Of a stretch of 64,000 bases of DNA, positions 12,051 through 24,379 are shown one piece after another. Positions within the stretch are counted from its first letter, which is position 1. Every line of letters starts with the position of its first letter. Origin of the DNA: Odobenus rosmarus divergens (Eukaryota > Chordata > Mammalia > Carnivora > Odobenidae); NCBI RefSeq assembly GCF_000321225.1, contig NW_004450461.1, positions 615,794-679,793 on the forward strand, read 5' to 3'. The notes under the pieces are model-generated. The model saw only the letters and a program-made list of their open reading frames with translations, did not search any database and had not been told where the DNA came from. The position numbers and the translations under genes are program-made.

Positions 12051-15000
12051 AGAGTGATAATTCTCTCATTGATGGATTGAATGAATGTAAGACATGCAGT
12101 ATTCATTTAACTGGGCTTGTTAATGCTATTTTTAATAAGATAATCATAATAAATGTCTCAGTGGGAAAACATTTAGAAAAAAGTCAATCATGAGTGACTC
12201 AAGGGGTTTCATAGAGTTCATATTTGCTGGAGCTTTAAAAATTAAGTAGAAATGAATTGAGCAACAGTTGGCACTCAAGGAGTAGATAATTAAATTTTCA
12301 ATATTTTTTGGTTTGTGTTCCTTTGGTCTAAAATTTTCCTTTTGTCTCTTGCCTTTGTGATTGTTAATTTATTAGTTAGAAACTTAATGGAATATTTTTT
12401 AACTGAGGGAATTTATAGTCTCATTTTGTACTTGAGTACAATTAGATAGAGGTAAGATTCTTACTATCAAAATTTGGAAACTAGCTGAAATCAATGAAAT
12501 CAAACATTAGAGATCGTATCTAACACCAAAAACGCACAACATCTTTGATCCAGATCATAGCTTTTAAGAATTAATGTAAATTTCAAAAAGAAAAAAACCT
12601 AAACAAACAAAAACCAGACTGTGTATTCTTGTTAGCAGTTGTTTAGAAGTCCTGTTCTTGAATTGGAATAAGATGTCATAATTCTTGCAACTTTAACATG
12701 GAAAAATTAACTGAAAAGTAGTTTTACTATTAAAAAACATATCATCATTTACACATTTTCTGTCTATATTAATGTAGAACCTCTAGTTCCCAAATTTTCT
12801 TATGTGGACTTCTGTGAGCAATTTACATTGGCTTCTGAATGGAGTCAGTGCTTTTGGAATGGCTATGAGAGTGTCTGTCTGACCTGTGTTGTCTAACATT
12901 ATTAAATATCCACATTTTATTAGTTCTTGCAAATTGTAGATAGAGGGACAAAATGTGACTTACATCATTAAACAGTTTATTACAGAGGAGTGGATTAAGA
13001 CCTAAACATAAAAAAGCAGGAGTGTTATGAAACTGATAGGCCAGAAGGGTGAATTCTAATTTGATTAGATTCAAAAAGTCTATTTCCTTGTTTTAAAATA
13101 ACCTATTTTTTTCTGAGTATAAAAAATGAACACCAAAAAAAAAATAATAAGCACTAAATTTAAATGCTTTCAAGATGTTGAACAGAGAAATAAGAACATA
13201 AAATAATTGAAAATCTCATCACAATGGCAAAACACAGTTTATATACCAATGAAATATGTCTGCATACCTATATACGAAAACACATATGCAAACATACATA
13301 CTTATGTTAATTGGAAATATACAAATAATGTCAGTTGTGTTTACACATATGCACATACATGCATGTAAGTGCATATTGTTCTTGCATATATATATGCAAG
13401 CATGTGTAACACACATAAATACATGCATGTACTTTTATGTAAATGGAATTATACACACACATGTACACACACACAATCATGTATACTGTTTTTCTACTAA
13501 TATTTCATAAAAAATTATTATGCTGGGACAGTTCTTCCTACAAGGTTTTCTCTCTTTATGGCAGACTACACACCCAGAAATCCTCCTGTCATTTAAATTA
13601 AGTACATGAGTACCAAATATAGCAATAGTCAAAATATTCAAAATCTCTATTCAAATCTCTATATTCGAAATATTCAAAATCTCTGTATTTTAAAATGAAA
13701 AGATGAACTCAATAAGTAAGGTAGCTTCTTTGCTGTGAGGGAAAAACTTAAGCTTTTGAAAAGTATTTGGCTTTCCTATGATCATTACCAATACAAGCAG
13801 ATTGAGGGTATTGGATTTAAAGACGGGATGGCAAGGGGTACAATATGACACTGGGTAAGGAGGCCTTGGACCCATGCAGTGTGAGAAAATTTCCCTCTAT
13901 AAATGTCTGAAACAGTAAGGCTTATGTGCTCAAAGAAGGTGTAAACTATAAATTAAATCCTGCCCTGCAGAGACAAAGGTCAAAGAAACTTCCTATGACA
14001 TCATTGTTTAATGCAAGAAAACAGTCTCTGCTGATAATTTGAGGCAACTGGATAGTTTTGTATTGTTGTGGACCTGAACTGACACCATGTGTGTGATCAA
14101 ACTGTGTATATGCTATATTAATATTGATTTAAAGTAGACCTCAGACTTCTGATATGAGCAAATAGGAAATTTATTGGGAAGGATAAAAAAAATCAGACCT
14201 TTACCTGAGACCTCCAAGAATCTTTAAAAGTCAAATTTAAACAAATGTGACCTTAAAGATAGTAAAATTTCTCTGTAAACTGAATGTTGGCACTGGAACA
14301 TGACTTTCCAATAATCATGGTGCCCAGGGTGAAAGCTCTAACTAATCAGAATATACTTTGATTCCTTTTCTCGCAAGGCTTCTCTATAGTCCTTTGTATC
14401 AGTCAATTCTACTTCAAGGGACAATTTGTTGATGATACTCCAAGCAGTCTCTTTGTCTGTATTTGGTAGTCTTTTAGTGCTTCACCACCGGCTCTTATCT
14501 GTACTATTTTTTACAAAATTCCTCAGTTCTCTAGTTATGGGGATGGCATTCTTACTCTCCCACAGATTGTTTATTATTATGGTGTTTGATTAAGAAGTTT
14601 ACTCAGTCTACAAAACATTAAATTCAAGTGTAAACTAAATTAAATAAATGAAAATTTATTTTCTCACATACTGGAGATTTAAAAGTAAGTCAACTTGAAA
14701 CATGATAGATTAGCAATTTAGCAGTTTAACACAGCTACTAAGGACCCAGATTATTTTCTTCCTTTTAATCTGCTTACTCCACTGATAAATTTTGTTCTTG
14801 AAGGCTTCCTTTTGTTTATGTCATATGCTTGACTTTAAATCCATCATCCATAAGAGACATAGTTCCACTAAAAACGGGTGCATCATGATTTACATGTAAA
14901 CTGCAAATATAGTCATCTGCCTGTAAATAATGTAGTGGCAGAGTGATATATAACTAAATAAAATCAGTTTATATTGTTAGTTAGCAAGGATGTTGTTTAG

Positions 15001-15255
15001 GTGCCCAAGCTTCTAGAGGATGCATAGTTAAAACAACTAGCTTAATTGTTAGATAAAATGAAACTTAAACATGCTTTTATTAAATTTAAAATAGTGGAGT
15101 ATATGAATATGTTAAAATTTACTGAATACTTCTCATGTTATCATTATTACTTTCATCAGTCTCTGCTATTGCATAAGTCATGTTGTGATGAGAATCTTTG
15201 GACTCAAAATTTTACCTGAAACTCTGATTATTTCCTTAGATTCCTTCCTAGAAGG
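12051..15255. other. Unique AT-rich DNA with one low-complexity tract
   Basis: No gene. The 13230-13480 segment is built from TGCATA/ACACA-type words. Around 13635-13690 a short block (AAATATTCAAAATCTCT) is repeated imperfectly. The rest appears unique. Confidence 0.5.
13230..13480. repeat. Low-complexity CA/TGCATA tract
   Basis: Alternating purine-pyrimidine words dominate (acatatgcaaacatacata, gcatatatatatgc, acacacacatgtacacacacac). The open frames on both strands here are products of this bias. Confidence 0.75.
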
Positions 15256-15268
15256 TTAATTTCTATTT

Positions 15269-15475
15269 TGGGGGGGATAATTAGAGTTTATTGTTTTTAC
15301 TATCTTTTTTCCTCTTTTTTTGTTTCCTTTTAGTTTATTTGAGTTTGTTTTGTTTGTTTGTTTTATTATTAACAAATAATGTATTATTTGTTTCAAGGGT
15401 ACAGGTCTGTGATTCATCAGTCTTACACAATACACAGCACTCACCACAACACATACCCTCCCCAATGTCCATCAC
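15269..15475 (-). mobile_element. 5'-truncated L1 3' UTR insertion
   Basis: The right part (about 15355-15475) is the complement of the carnivore L1 3' UTR ('aatgtattatttgtttcaagggtacaggtctgtgattcatcag', 'cagcactcaccacaacacataccctccccaatgtcc'). A long T-rich tail lies to the left. A 12-bp duplication TAATTTCTATTT (15257-15268 and 15476-15487) flanks it, consistent with one severely 5'-truncated insertion. Confidence 0.85.
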
Positions 15476-15487
15476 TAATTTCTATTT

Positions 15488-17319
15488 CAAACTGAATTTA
15501 AATGTTTGGTCCTTGATATCATGTGAAATTGTTTTTCCAGTGACATTGAAATAATTTATTTTTCTACCAGCAATGTAAAATACTTAAAGTCTAAGAGCTC
15601 TTGAGTCAGAAATGAATATTTTTGGTTACTTTAAATTATTGACCAATTCAATTTATAGGTTTTAAACTGGAATTTCATTATTGTTTAATTCATACATTGA
15701 TATTAAAGAGCTTGGGGATATATATATATATATATATATGCTAATAGTATGCATATTCATTCTGTGACTATCTTATATACTTTCTCTGGTTTTCTTTCAT
15801 TGGCTTTTTCTTTTATCAATATTGTCTACATATATACTTCAAAAATGAACTCTCTGTTTTATGTATTATAAACATTTTAGATCTTTTAAACAATTTTGGT
15901 TATGGCATTCAATTTTTTATAGTTTAAGATTATTTGTATACAAACTGAGTTTTTATTTTCCAATTACATGATGATGTGTTCCATGGTGATTCAGTGTGGT
16001 CCATATTCTACCCCTTACTATCTGTATGACTTAAGCAAGTCTCTTAACTTCTCTCAATCACTGTTCCCTAATATATAAAATGGAGTGATAAATTATTTGG
16101 ACGCGACTATGCTTCACTTAAAATCACTCAGTAATAGTATTAACCTATTTATTTAACATTAGCTTGCTAGATGGTAAAATATTGAGCTATCAATTTATTT
16201 ATATTAAGTGTTTTGTTAGGTTGCTAAATTTTACTGATATTAGTATTTTTATATTTAGTTTGAAAAGCTAAACAAAATGAATATTCATTAGAATATAAAA
16301 TTAACAGTTTTTAAAACATCTTGGTGAGCCCCATGCTGGATTTTTCTATATGTTAATCTTAAATTATGTCAGTTATCAATGTGTTGTTATGTATCTTGTT
16401 CTTATTCAAATCATGCTGTATCTTCTAGATATACAAATAACCCCTCAGGTTGATATAGATTCCCCATGCTAAAAAGCCTAAGTTTAAGTTTAATTTTTTT
16501 TTAACTTCAACTGCTTTGGTGGGATAGAAAATAAGTTAACTGTTCAATTCAGCCTCTTCTCTTTCTATATTTTGAAATGAGGCTTAAAAATCAGCACATG
16601 CTACAAAGTCTTTGTACTTATTTGAAATGTTGAGACTGGCTATTTTCATTATTGCTAAGATTTCAAATTCCTTCTTATAAGTTTAGCAACCTCTTATATA
16701 ATTAGAAAATTGTTAAAGATGTCAGGCCTTTCTTCTCTACTCTTTTTTTGTTTGTTTGTTTTCATCCAGAATAGGATGGGGAAAGAATATGTAGCCACCT
16801 TACCTTCTATTTCTTGTGTCCTCAACTATTTCCCCAACTGAAAGCAAGTTCTGTGTGCTGGCTGTTAAGGTGATTTTTCATAGTTTACTAAGTAGTAAAC
16901 TATATTTTATTGTTTAGATTTTCTACCACTCCTTTACTAAGTTGCTTTATTTGAATATTAGCCCTCCTTCACATTGTTGTTTTTTCCATGACAGGGCTTC
17001 TCTTTTTATTTTACTTGTGATGACTCCACCTCATCTTCACAAGGATAGAGGTTGTGTTCAAAAACTATTTTAGAAATAGACAAATTAGCCTATTAAATAA
17101 AATGATTACTTTGACTTAATTTTTACTAATGTGACTTTGTTTGGCTGAAACTAAGGTTATGATTTTATAAAATTAGAATCAAATCTACATATAAATAGAA
17201 TTAGTCTGCAGTAGTAATAGAGTGAATTGATCCCTGCATGTTAATTAGTACTTGCCTTTGACTTTTTTACTCATCAGGGGAAGCTTATGTATTACCTAAA
17301 TCAAATTATATCATGGATT
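15488..17319. other. Unique AT-rich DNA with (TA)n and a MIR fragment
   Basis: A perfect (TA)n run sits at 15719-15739 and a MIR relic at 15990-16095. Otherwise nothing is recognised. Confidence 0.5.
15990..16095 (+). repeat. MIR relic
   Basis: The wording follows the MIR core: 'ttactatctgtatgacttaagcaagtctcttaacttctctcaatcactgttccctaatatataaaatggagtgataa'. Confidence 0.75.
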
Positions 17320-17337
17320 AGAAATCTACTTGCCATG

Positions 17338-17542
17338 GGGCGCCTGGGTGGCTCAGTTGGTTAAGCGGCTGCCTTCGGCTCAGGTCATGGTCCCAGGGTC
17401 CTGGGATCGAGCCCCGCATCGGGCTGCTTGCTCGGCGGGAAGCCTGCTTCTCCTTCTCCCACTCCCCCTGCTTGTGTTCCCTCTCTCTCTGTCTCTCTCT
17501 CTCTCTCTGTCAGTTAAATAAATAAAATCTTAAAAAAAAAAA
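17338..17542 (+). mobile_element. Young carnivore tRNA-Lys SINE
   Basis: This is a full-length copy of the youngest type here ('cggctgccttcggctcaggtcatggtcccagggtcctgggatcgagccccgcatcgggct', then the CT tract, AATAAAATCTT and poly(A)). An exact 18-bp target-site duplication, AGAAATCTACTTGCCATG, lies at 17320-17337 and 17543-17560. The clean duplication and intact head point to a recent insertion. The 63-codon open frame in it is the translated SINE. Confidence 0.96.
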
Positions 17543-17889
17543 AGAAATCTACTTGCCATGATGAATCTCATACATTTCAAGAAGTATTGGTATTCAGAAA
17601 ACAGTTGTTTATGAACTACGTTAGGCAGTCTGACACATGAAAGAATAATATTTCCCCCAAAATAACATTAACATGAAGCTTATTATTTTATAATATATAA
17701 TCCCACTGCAAGCATGCCAATTAAATCCATCCCAAAACTGTATTTAAAATTTTTACTTTCTACACATTCCCAAAACAGTTAATATCAATTATAATTTTCT
17801 CTTAGGTGATTTTTAGGAGTCTTTGAGATCATTTTGGAGACGTTAACTTAGGCCAGTATTTAATACAAGTCTATAAATAGTATAATTTA

Positions 17890-18118
17890 GGGCCACCTGG
17901 GTGGCTCAGTCAGTTAAGCATCTGACTCTTGATTTTGGCTTAAGTCATGATCCCAGGGTCCTGGGATTGAGCCCCATGTTGGGCTTTGCAATCAGTGGGG
18001 AGCCTCCTTGAGATTCTTTCTCTCCCTCTCCCTTTACCTCTCTCCCTGCTCACTCAGTCTCTCTTTCTCTCTCTCAAATATAAATAAATAAATAAATAAA
18101 TAAATAAATCTTTAAAAA
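17890..18118 (+). mobile_element. Older-subfamily carnivore tRNA-Lys SINE
   Basis: The head is followed by the 'catctgactcttgattttggctt' variant and a longer CT-rich middle. The tail is (AAATA)n. A 17-bp target-site duplication with one mismatch (17873-17889 and 18119-18135) flanks it. The diagnostic middle differs from the 17.3-kb copy, so it is an older subfamily. Confidence 0.93.
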
Positions 18119-18299
18119 ATAAATAGTGTAATTTAAATTATTTTACATTTATCAAATTCATAGCAATGGGGGCCTATTTCTTTTATTCACAAAAGGAAAA
18201 ATGTTAATAAAAGATTATGAAAATATTGCTTGTGAATCATATAATCAGTTATTTAATGTATTAATCAGTAGTTGCTGAATCATCGATTAGGAGCAAGTA

Positions 18300-19100
18300 G
18301 TATATACTGAGATAAAAAGAAAGTGTATGGTCATTATCTTAAGAAAATTATATTCTAAAGAAGATAAAAAATAATTGTAATCAGAAAGGGTATTTGCTGA
18401 GTATCCTGAACTAAAGAAGGGTAGTCAGAAAAGATACCTTGATAATTAATCACTTGACAAGAGAATTAAAAAGAATTGTAGTTTTCCTGGAGGCCAAGAA
18501 ATACAAAATAACCTCAGGGAGGTACATGAGTACTGGTATACACAAAGTCAGTACAGCATATGCTGAAATATATAATAATTAAGAAATTTTTTCCAGAACC
18601 TAGTGAGTTTTTGCTTGTTTGTTTTTGTTGTTAGAGATGCGAGGGCTGTTGTGTGATGTGGAGAATTATTAGGAATTGAGTCAAAAAAGAAAGACACAAG
18701 TGTTTTTATGTGATGGAAAAAAATTGAGAATTTATCCTATATGTTCATAGTCACTGAAAATAAGTGTGTCAGATGTCTATTTCTTTGTGCCACAAGGACC
18801 ACTCTGGTGGAATTGTTGAGGATGAATGAGACAAGGATTAGCATAGAGAAACCAACTTCCTGGTAGTCTCTTGTATAGGCCTGGGAGCTGTATATGATTC
18901 CTGGCAAGAGATGAAAGTTTGCAATATCAATGTAAGTGGAAGTGGAGAGGAAGAGACTTACAGAAGATGATTAGAAGATAGAATAAAGATAGTGATTGAT
19001 TGGATGTTTATAGTGGGTGAAGATTTCAAGAAAATTGTCAATTATCTGGCCCCTAGGTTTTTAGGGATACCCCCAAATAATCTCTGATGAACCATGTTCA
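18300..19100 (-). repeat. Ancient LINE2-like relic, minus strand
   Basis: The purine-rich wording ('caaggaccactctggtggaattgttgagg' near 18794, 'gaagtggagaggaagagacttacagaagatgattagaagat' near 18940) looks like the reverse complement of the LINE2-type blocks at 1.2 kb and 8.1 kb. The family assignment is from memory. Confidence 0.45.
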
Positions 19101-19394
19101 CATGAAATGGGGGAGAAGGGTGTAAAGAACATTGTATTTTGCTCTCTGAAACCACCATGGGAACTCATTTTAGAAAATTATAAGACAGGTAAGCAAAAAT
19201 AGCGAACATTTGTGAATACCTTTTTCTACATATAAGTATTCCCAAACTTTAGGACCTTCCAAAAAAATAGGATATAGCTATTATTGTTCTCATTTTGTAA
19301 TTAGAAAGGTAATGTATTATGTAGCTATGATTTTTAACAAACTATTTCCAAACTCAGAGTAATAGGAAAACAGTAATGCAACAGTATTTTATAA

Positions 19395-19730
19395 TTATAG
19401 TTCATGTATCAGAAGGGTGACTTTCAGGGGGTCTTGGTGGAGTTTAGCTCATCCAGTTGCCTGGGACACCTGGGCAACTGAGCTGTGCCCATGTCTGTCA
19501 TCTTTCTCTTGAGACAACAGGTTAGATGGGGACACGACCTTCTCTAGAAGATGGCAAAGCATAATCCTCAATATATAATCACTCTCCAAAACTCTACATG
19601 TCTTCTTTGCTCTCCCCACATGTACATTGGTGGAAGCAGATCACATGGCCAAATTGAGGTGCAGACAATTCTACCTCACATACCAAAAGGGTGTAAATGT
19701 AAGGAGGAGTGAAAACCTATACCTATTAGT
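19395..19730. repeat. Unclassified ancient repeat-like segment
   Basis: Wording such as 'tgtctgtcatctttctcttgagacaacaggttagatgggg' and 'ggaagcagatcacatggccaaattgagg' is familiar from old mammalian interspersed repeats. I cannot name the family. Confidence 0.4.
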
Positions 19731-19779
19731 GTAACAAATCTACCACAGGTAGGACAGTCCATTTGTCAAGTTTCTAACG

Positions 19780-19863
19780 TCTGTAAATAGAATTCCTGGG
19801 TGCATATCCTGGCCCTACCATGAGCTCTGTGACTTGGACAAATTAACATATCTAGGCCTGAAG
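19780..19863 (+). repeat. MIR relic split by a SINE
   Basis: A MIR-type block ('aattcctgggtgcatatcctggccctaccatgagctctgtgacttggacaaattaacatatctaggcctgaa') ends at the SINE that follows. The MIR was there first and the SINE landed beside it. Confidence 0.65.
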
Positions 19864-19877
19864 CCCATTTCATTTTA

Positions 19878-20081
19878 TTTATTTCATTTTCTTAAAGGAT
19901 TTTATTTATTTATTTATTTGGCAGAGAGAGAGAGAGAGAGAATGAGCACAAGTAGGCAGAATGGCAGGCAGAGGGAGAGGGAGTAGTAGTTTCCCTGAGG
20001 GGCTCAATCCTAGGACTCCGGGATCGTGACCTGAGCTGAAGGCAGATGCTTAACCGACTGAGCCACCCAGGTGCCCTGGAT
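19878..20081 (-). mobile_element. Carnivore tRNA-Lys SINE
   Basis: A minus-strand copy with the (TTTA)n tail at left and 'tgagccacccaggtgccc' at right. An exact 14-bp target-site duplication, CCCATTTCATTTTA, lies at 19864-19877 and 20082-20095. Confidence 0.94.
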
Positions 20082-20327
20082 CCCATTTCATTTTAATAAA
20101 TGAAAATATCAAAACTATTTGCCTCAAATTGTTAATGGATGCATATTTATGTGCTCTATATTTGCCACAAAATACATATTCAAAATTTTAACTGTAATTA
20201 ATAATATTATTCCATAAGTGTGGAAATTGAGATTCACAGAGAGAGACATATTTAATAATAAAAATTAACAGTAGTATATGTATTGAAATTAGTGCTTGAA
20301 TGCAGAAGTGCAAATTACTTGACTTTT

Positions 20328-20520
20328 TAAAAAAGATTTTATTTATTTATTTATTTATCTGGAGCATGAGTGGTGGGAGGAACAGAAAGAGAGAGAGAGA
20401 ATCTCAAGCAGACCCTGCACTGAGCATGAGCCTGACTCCAGGCTCGATCCCACAACCCCAAGATCGTGACCTGAGCTGAAATCAAGAGTTAGCCACTTAA
20501 CTGAATCACCCAGGTGATCA
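20328..20520 (-). mobile_element. Carnivore tRNA-Lys SINE, diverged
   Basis: A minus-strand copy that keeps the tail and CT (here GA) tract. Its head is damaged ('aactgaatcacccaggtgatca'). The duplication CAAATTACTTGACTTTT (20311-20327) is matched with a 2-nt gap at 20521-20535. Confidence 0.9.
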
Positions 20521-20638
20521 CAAATTATGACTTTTAATCTCATTTGTTTTATACACCATCTTTCTATCACTATATGAAAACCATTAAGCATGATCATCAT
20601 AAACAATAGAAATATACTTCACAAAGTATTATATTCTT

Positions 20639-20833
20639 TTTTTTTTAAAGATTTTATTTATTTATTTGAGAGAGAGAGAATGAGAGATAGAGAGCACGAG
20701 AGGGAAGAGGGTCAGAGGGAGAAGCAGACTCCCTGCTGAGCAGGGAGCCCAATGTGGGACTCGATCCCGGGACTCCAGGATCATGACCTGAGCTGAAGGC
20801 AGTCGCTTAACCAACTGAGCCACCCAGGCGCCC
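20639..20833 (-). mobile_element. Carnivore tRNA-Lys SINE, full length
   Basis: A minus-strand copy flanked by an exact 18-bp target-site duplication, ACAAAGTATTATATTCTT (20621-20638 and 20834-20851). It is the third same-strand SINE within 1 kb. Confidence 0.95.
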
Positions 20834-20851
20834 ACAAAGTATTATATTCTT

Positions 20852-22225
20852 AAACTGATTTTATTCAGGCTGTATTATAAAAGGTTCAGTTCAGGGAAAA
20901 ATTATATCTAATTTGAATCTTTAATTTGCATTGAAATATAAAGTATTTACTTTTTCTTGTTTATAAAAAATTATGTGAAATAAGTGACACATTGGCTTTA
21001 CAAAGTACAATTAATGTCCAAAACTAAATAGTTGTATTACCCACAGATTATTTGGATTATTGAGCAAATGCTATAATTACATTTTAAAATGGAAATTCTT
21101 TAATCCTGAATGTAAAACTAGGCCACTTGTGAAAGTGGCAAGGTAGCAACAAGTTTATCTTAATGACATTCTGCTACTTTAATATAAGGAATACTGGGTA
21201 AAAGCATGGAATCAACACTTTTAAGGTACCCATGTATGTACGAGAACTGACCCTCACTGGCAATTCTTGCTGATACTTAAGATTCCTTTAAAGAATCCAT
21301 ATAAACCAGCATCTTCTTACAGAAAAGCATTTTCGTAGAAACATGCCAATTTCAATTTTCTATTATGTCTGACACTATCCCATATGTTCAGAGCTCACAC
21401 TTCTGAAAGAAATTTGACAAACTATTTGCTATACATAGATTTGTTCTGAGTTTTGAATAAAACTTCCTTGTCTATGGCAACTTCTAAAGAACAATTTCTC
21501 CACATGTGGCATGTGGGTGACTTAGTAGACAAATTGTCAGGATTCTGGCCTACGTTGCTTGAGCTATTTATCCGTCAGGGATAAATAAACTGTCCCTCCT
21601 TCATGGGCCCATGTGCTCCAACATTTTCTCCTAAAGTAAAAAGAACAAGTAATCTATTTTATTTTTACTCCAAGTGAAACTATCCTCCTCATCACACCAG
21701 AACAGTGTCACTGTTTTTGCTTCTCTATCTGAAGGTGAGTGGATTTAAATAGCAATAGCTATGTGCCATGAGGTTTGCTAAATGTCCTCATAATATTCAA
21801 ATGATTTCAGATTAAAGTTGATTGTAGGGTACTTGGTAAAAAGTACTGAGTTTTATCCGCTAATATAGTCTTATGTGTATTTCTAATATTCCCTGAGGTT
21901 TCTGGTGCTATGCTTATCTATGAAACTAATGATAATGATGTAAGCTTTAGAGTTTTGTGCAAATATACAAAAAACAAACACTTATTTCTTTATTTTATAA
22001 TTAATTCATTCCATGAGGTGCAACATTGAAATAAGAGGAAACTTTTAGGCACATGTTTTCTTAACCAACTTCATTTAGCTTTTCATGTGGAAATACTTTT
22101 TTGAATGATGGATCCAGAAAATCAGCCACTGAACATTACTTGTTGTATGTGTATATGAAATAAAAAGACAGAGACAGACCTAGAAAGGGAGAGATAGAAT
22201 AAGAGGGAGATCATGAAAATGTAAA
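20852..22225. other. Unique AT-rich DNA, no feature seen
   Basis: No gene or recognisable repeat. Confidence 0.5.
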
Positions 22226-22227
22226 CA

Positions 22228-22440
22228 CCATTTATGTAGCACTTAATATGTGTTAGTCACTGTTCTAAGTATGGATTTTCATTCAGTTAAGACTTCTACT
22301 AATTCTATGGCATAGGTACCAGTATCATTGCCATTTGCCAAATGAGAAAACTAGTCACATGAAATTAAGTGACTTGACCAAGTTCACACAGGTAGTTAAT
22401 ATCCAAGCATTTTGTGTCTAGAGTTTGGCTCTTAACTACA
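22228..22440 (+). repeat. MIR relic, nearly complete core
   Basis: The copy follows the MIR consensus over its length: 'gtagcacttaatatgtgttagtcactgttctaag', then 'ttgccatttgccaaatgagaaaactagtcac', then 'gtgacttgaccaagttcacacaggtagttaat'. Confidence 0.88.
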
Positions 22441-23155
22441 GTTAAGTGTTATGTTCAATGTTCCAAGATAGGGTAAAGGAGGAATAAAGAATGTAGAAAC
22501 CCACAAACAGCACAATTGATGGCTTGGTTCTTTAAGAGGTAAAATCACACTATTAAGCCTTTATCTTCTCTTCTAATATAATTATTAGCCTGTCCAGTCC
22601 CTGACAATAAGTTTATTGATTTATTGCAAACAAGTTCGTCAAATTTACCACTCAGCATGGTAACTTGGAAACATTATGAGACATACAGTAAAATAACAGA
22701 CTTATGACACCATCCTGACTGTTGTTAGGTGTGTGGTTTTTGGGAAACAATTTTTGGAAATTAATCATGTATGCATGATTTAATCATATATATATATGCA
22801 CATATATGATTGAGTTAAAGAACATAAATACACTTGGTCTTTCTAAAAGGAATAGTTCAATTAAGGTGAGATTTAAATATAAAGTGCATGCTCCATTACA
22901 ATGAAAAACGACTTGACATAAATGAGAGTGTTAGTGAATACTAGTGACGACAATGTAAACAGCATGTTCATCTGTACATACTCTATAGCTTCAGCCACTC
23001 CTAAATCCTAAACTGATTTTCTTTATCACAAGGACACTATATCACCATCTCCCTGCATCCCCTTGTTACCCTTCAACTGAAGAAAACATCAATTTATTTT
23101 CTTTAATCATAAATTTCTCCCATAAGAAGAATCCAGTGAATAATCTGGAAGTTAG
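22441..23155. other. Unique AT-rich DNA
   Basis: An alternating (AT)n/ATGCAC stretch at about 22783-22812 has inverted-repeat character. Nothing else is recognised. Confidence 0.5.
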
Positions 23156-23159
23156 GAAG

Positions 23160-23270
23160 CTTGGGGTTTGAGTACTAACAATCCACGTGACTATGAGCCA
23201 GCCACGGTATGACTTTAACTTTAATTTCCTCATATGCAAAATGAGGAAATTGCAAGAATTTATATCTGGA
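23160..23270 (+). repeat. MIR relic
   Basis: The core wording is 'gtgactatgagccagccacggtatgactttaactttaatttcctcatatgcaaaatgaggaaattgcaag'. Confidence 0.75.
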
Positions 23271-24160
23271 ATAACTTAAATCTTTAATATACAATGACAG
23301 AGAGTTCATAAAAATAACAGTGATATAAAGAACAGGATTTAGATTTACTAATGAATGTAAAAGACATTATAGTTATTGAAATTACTTTAAGGGAAAAATG
23401 TTTCAGTAATTATAGAAATAATTTATGATTTTTCATTTCATAAAATTCTTTTTTCATTATAATTCCTTTTTCTGAATAACCTACAAATATGAAAGCAACT
23501 ATCTTTGAACTGGGCAAAAATTTTAAGCCATTAGTCAGTACATGCTATTACACAATATGTTTATACAATTACATTTAAGAAAATGGATTAGATAGGAACT
23601 AAGAAAATGTAGAACTATAAAATAATAGCAAGAAAGGCTTATTAAGAATGTTTTTGTGAACAGGAAATTACAAAATAAGGTGAAATAGTGAAGAGAAAAA
23701 TGGATGAGTAAGAAAATAAGCATAGTGAAAATAAATTGGATATAATATTTGGAAGTATGGATAGATTCAGAGAGTTTGTAGTCATTTTCAAGAAGTCTTT
23801 CAGTGAAAGAGCATGGCATTTTCAAAGAGGAAATTTTCCAGGAATTTTACATTTGGTATCGGTGTGCCATTGAATGCACTAACCAAGCACAAACGTTATT
23901 TCATGATTAAATCACAAAGAACCTGTTATATTTTCATTTTTCTTTGAACCTAGCTCTACATTTCTTTCTAGTCATTCTTACTTTAATTTGACTTGTTAGA
24001 AACTTTTGGTGACCTTAGATTTCCTTTACTAGTAATTTTTAAATCTTTTCCAAAGTTCCATTAGGCCAATGTGAAGATATTGAGCCTACATTATCAGAAC
24101 AAGCTTAAAAAATATTCTTTACTTGTAGCTTTACAGAATATTATTGAAGGCATATGATTA
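23271..24160. other. Unique AT-rich DNA, no feature seen
   Basis: The 96-codon minus-strand frame at 23535-23825 is rich in Phe/Leu/Ile/Ser from A-rich sequence and has no recognisable family. Confidence 0.5.
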
Positions 24161-24173
24161 AAATTTCTAATAT

Positions 24174-24366
24174 GGGGGTGCCTGGTTGGCTCAATCGGTT
24201 ATGCCTCTGCCTTTGTCTCAGGTCATGGTCCCAGGGTCCTGGAATCAGAGCCTGCATCTGGCTCTCTGTTCAGTGGGGAGCCTGCTTCTCCCTCTCCTTC
24301 TCCTCCCCACTTGTGCTCTCTCTCCCTCTCTCTCTCTGTCAAATAAATAAACAAATAAAACCTTTA
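24174..24366 (+). mobile_element. Carnivore tRNA-Lys SINE
   Basis: The head is slightly diverged (GGGGGTGCCTGGTTGGCTCA), with the CT tract and (AAATA)n tail present. A 13-bp duplication with one mismatch, AAAATTTCTAATA, lies at 24160-24172 and 24367-24379. Confidence 0.92.
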
Positions 24367-24379
24367 AAAATTTATAATA

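Noticed and set aside
17338..17420. Possible tRNA-Lys gene
   Set aside because: The tRNA-like head is part of a SINE with tail and target duplication. The acceptor stem is not paired as in a gene.
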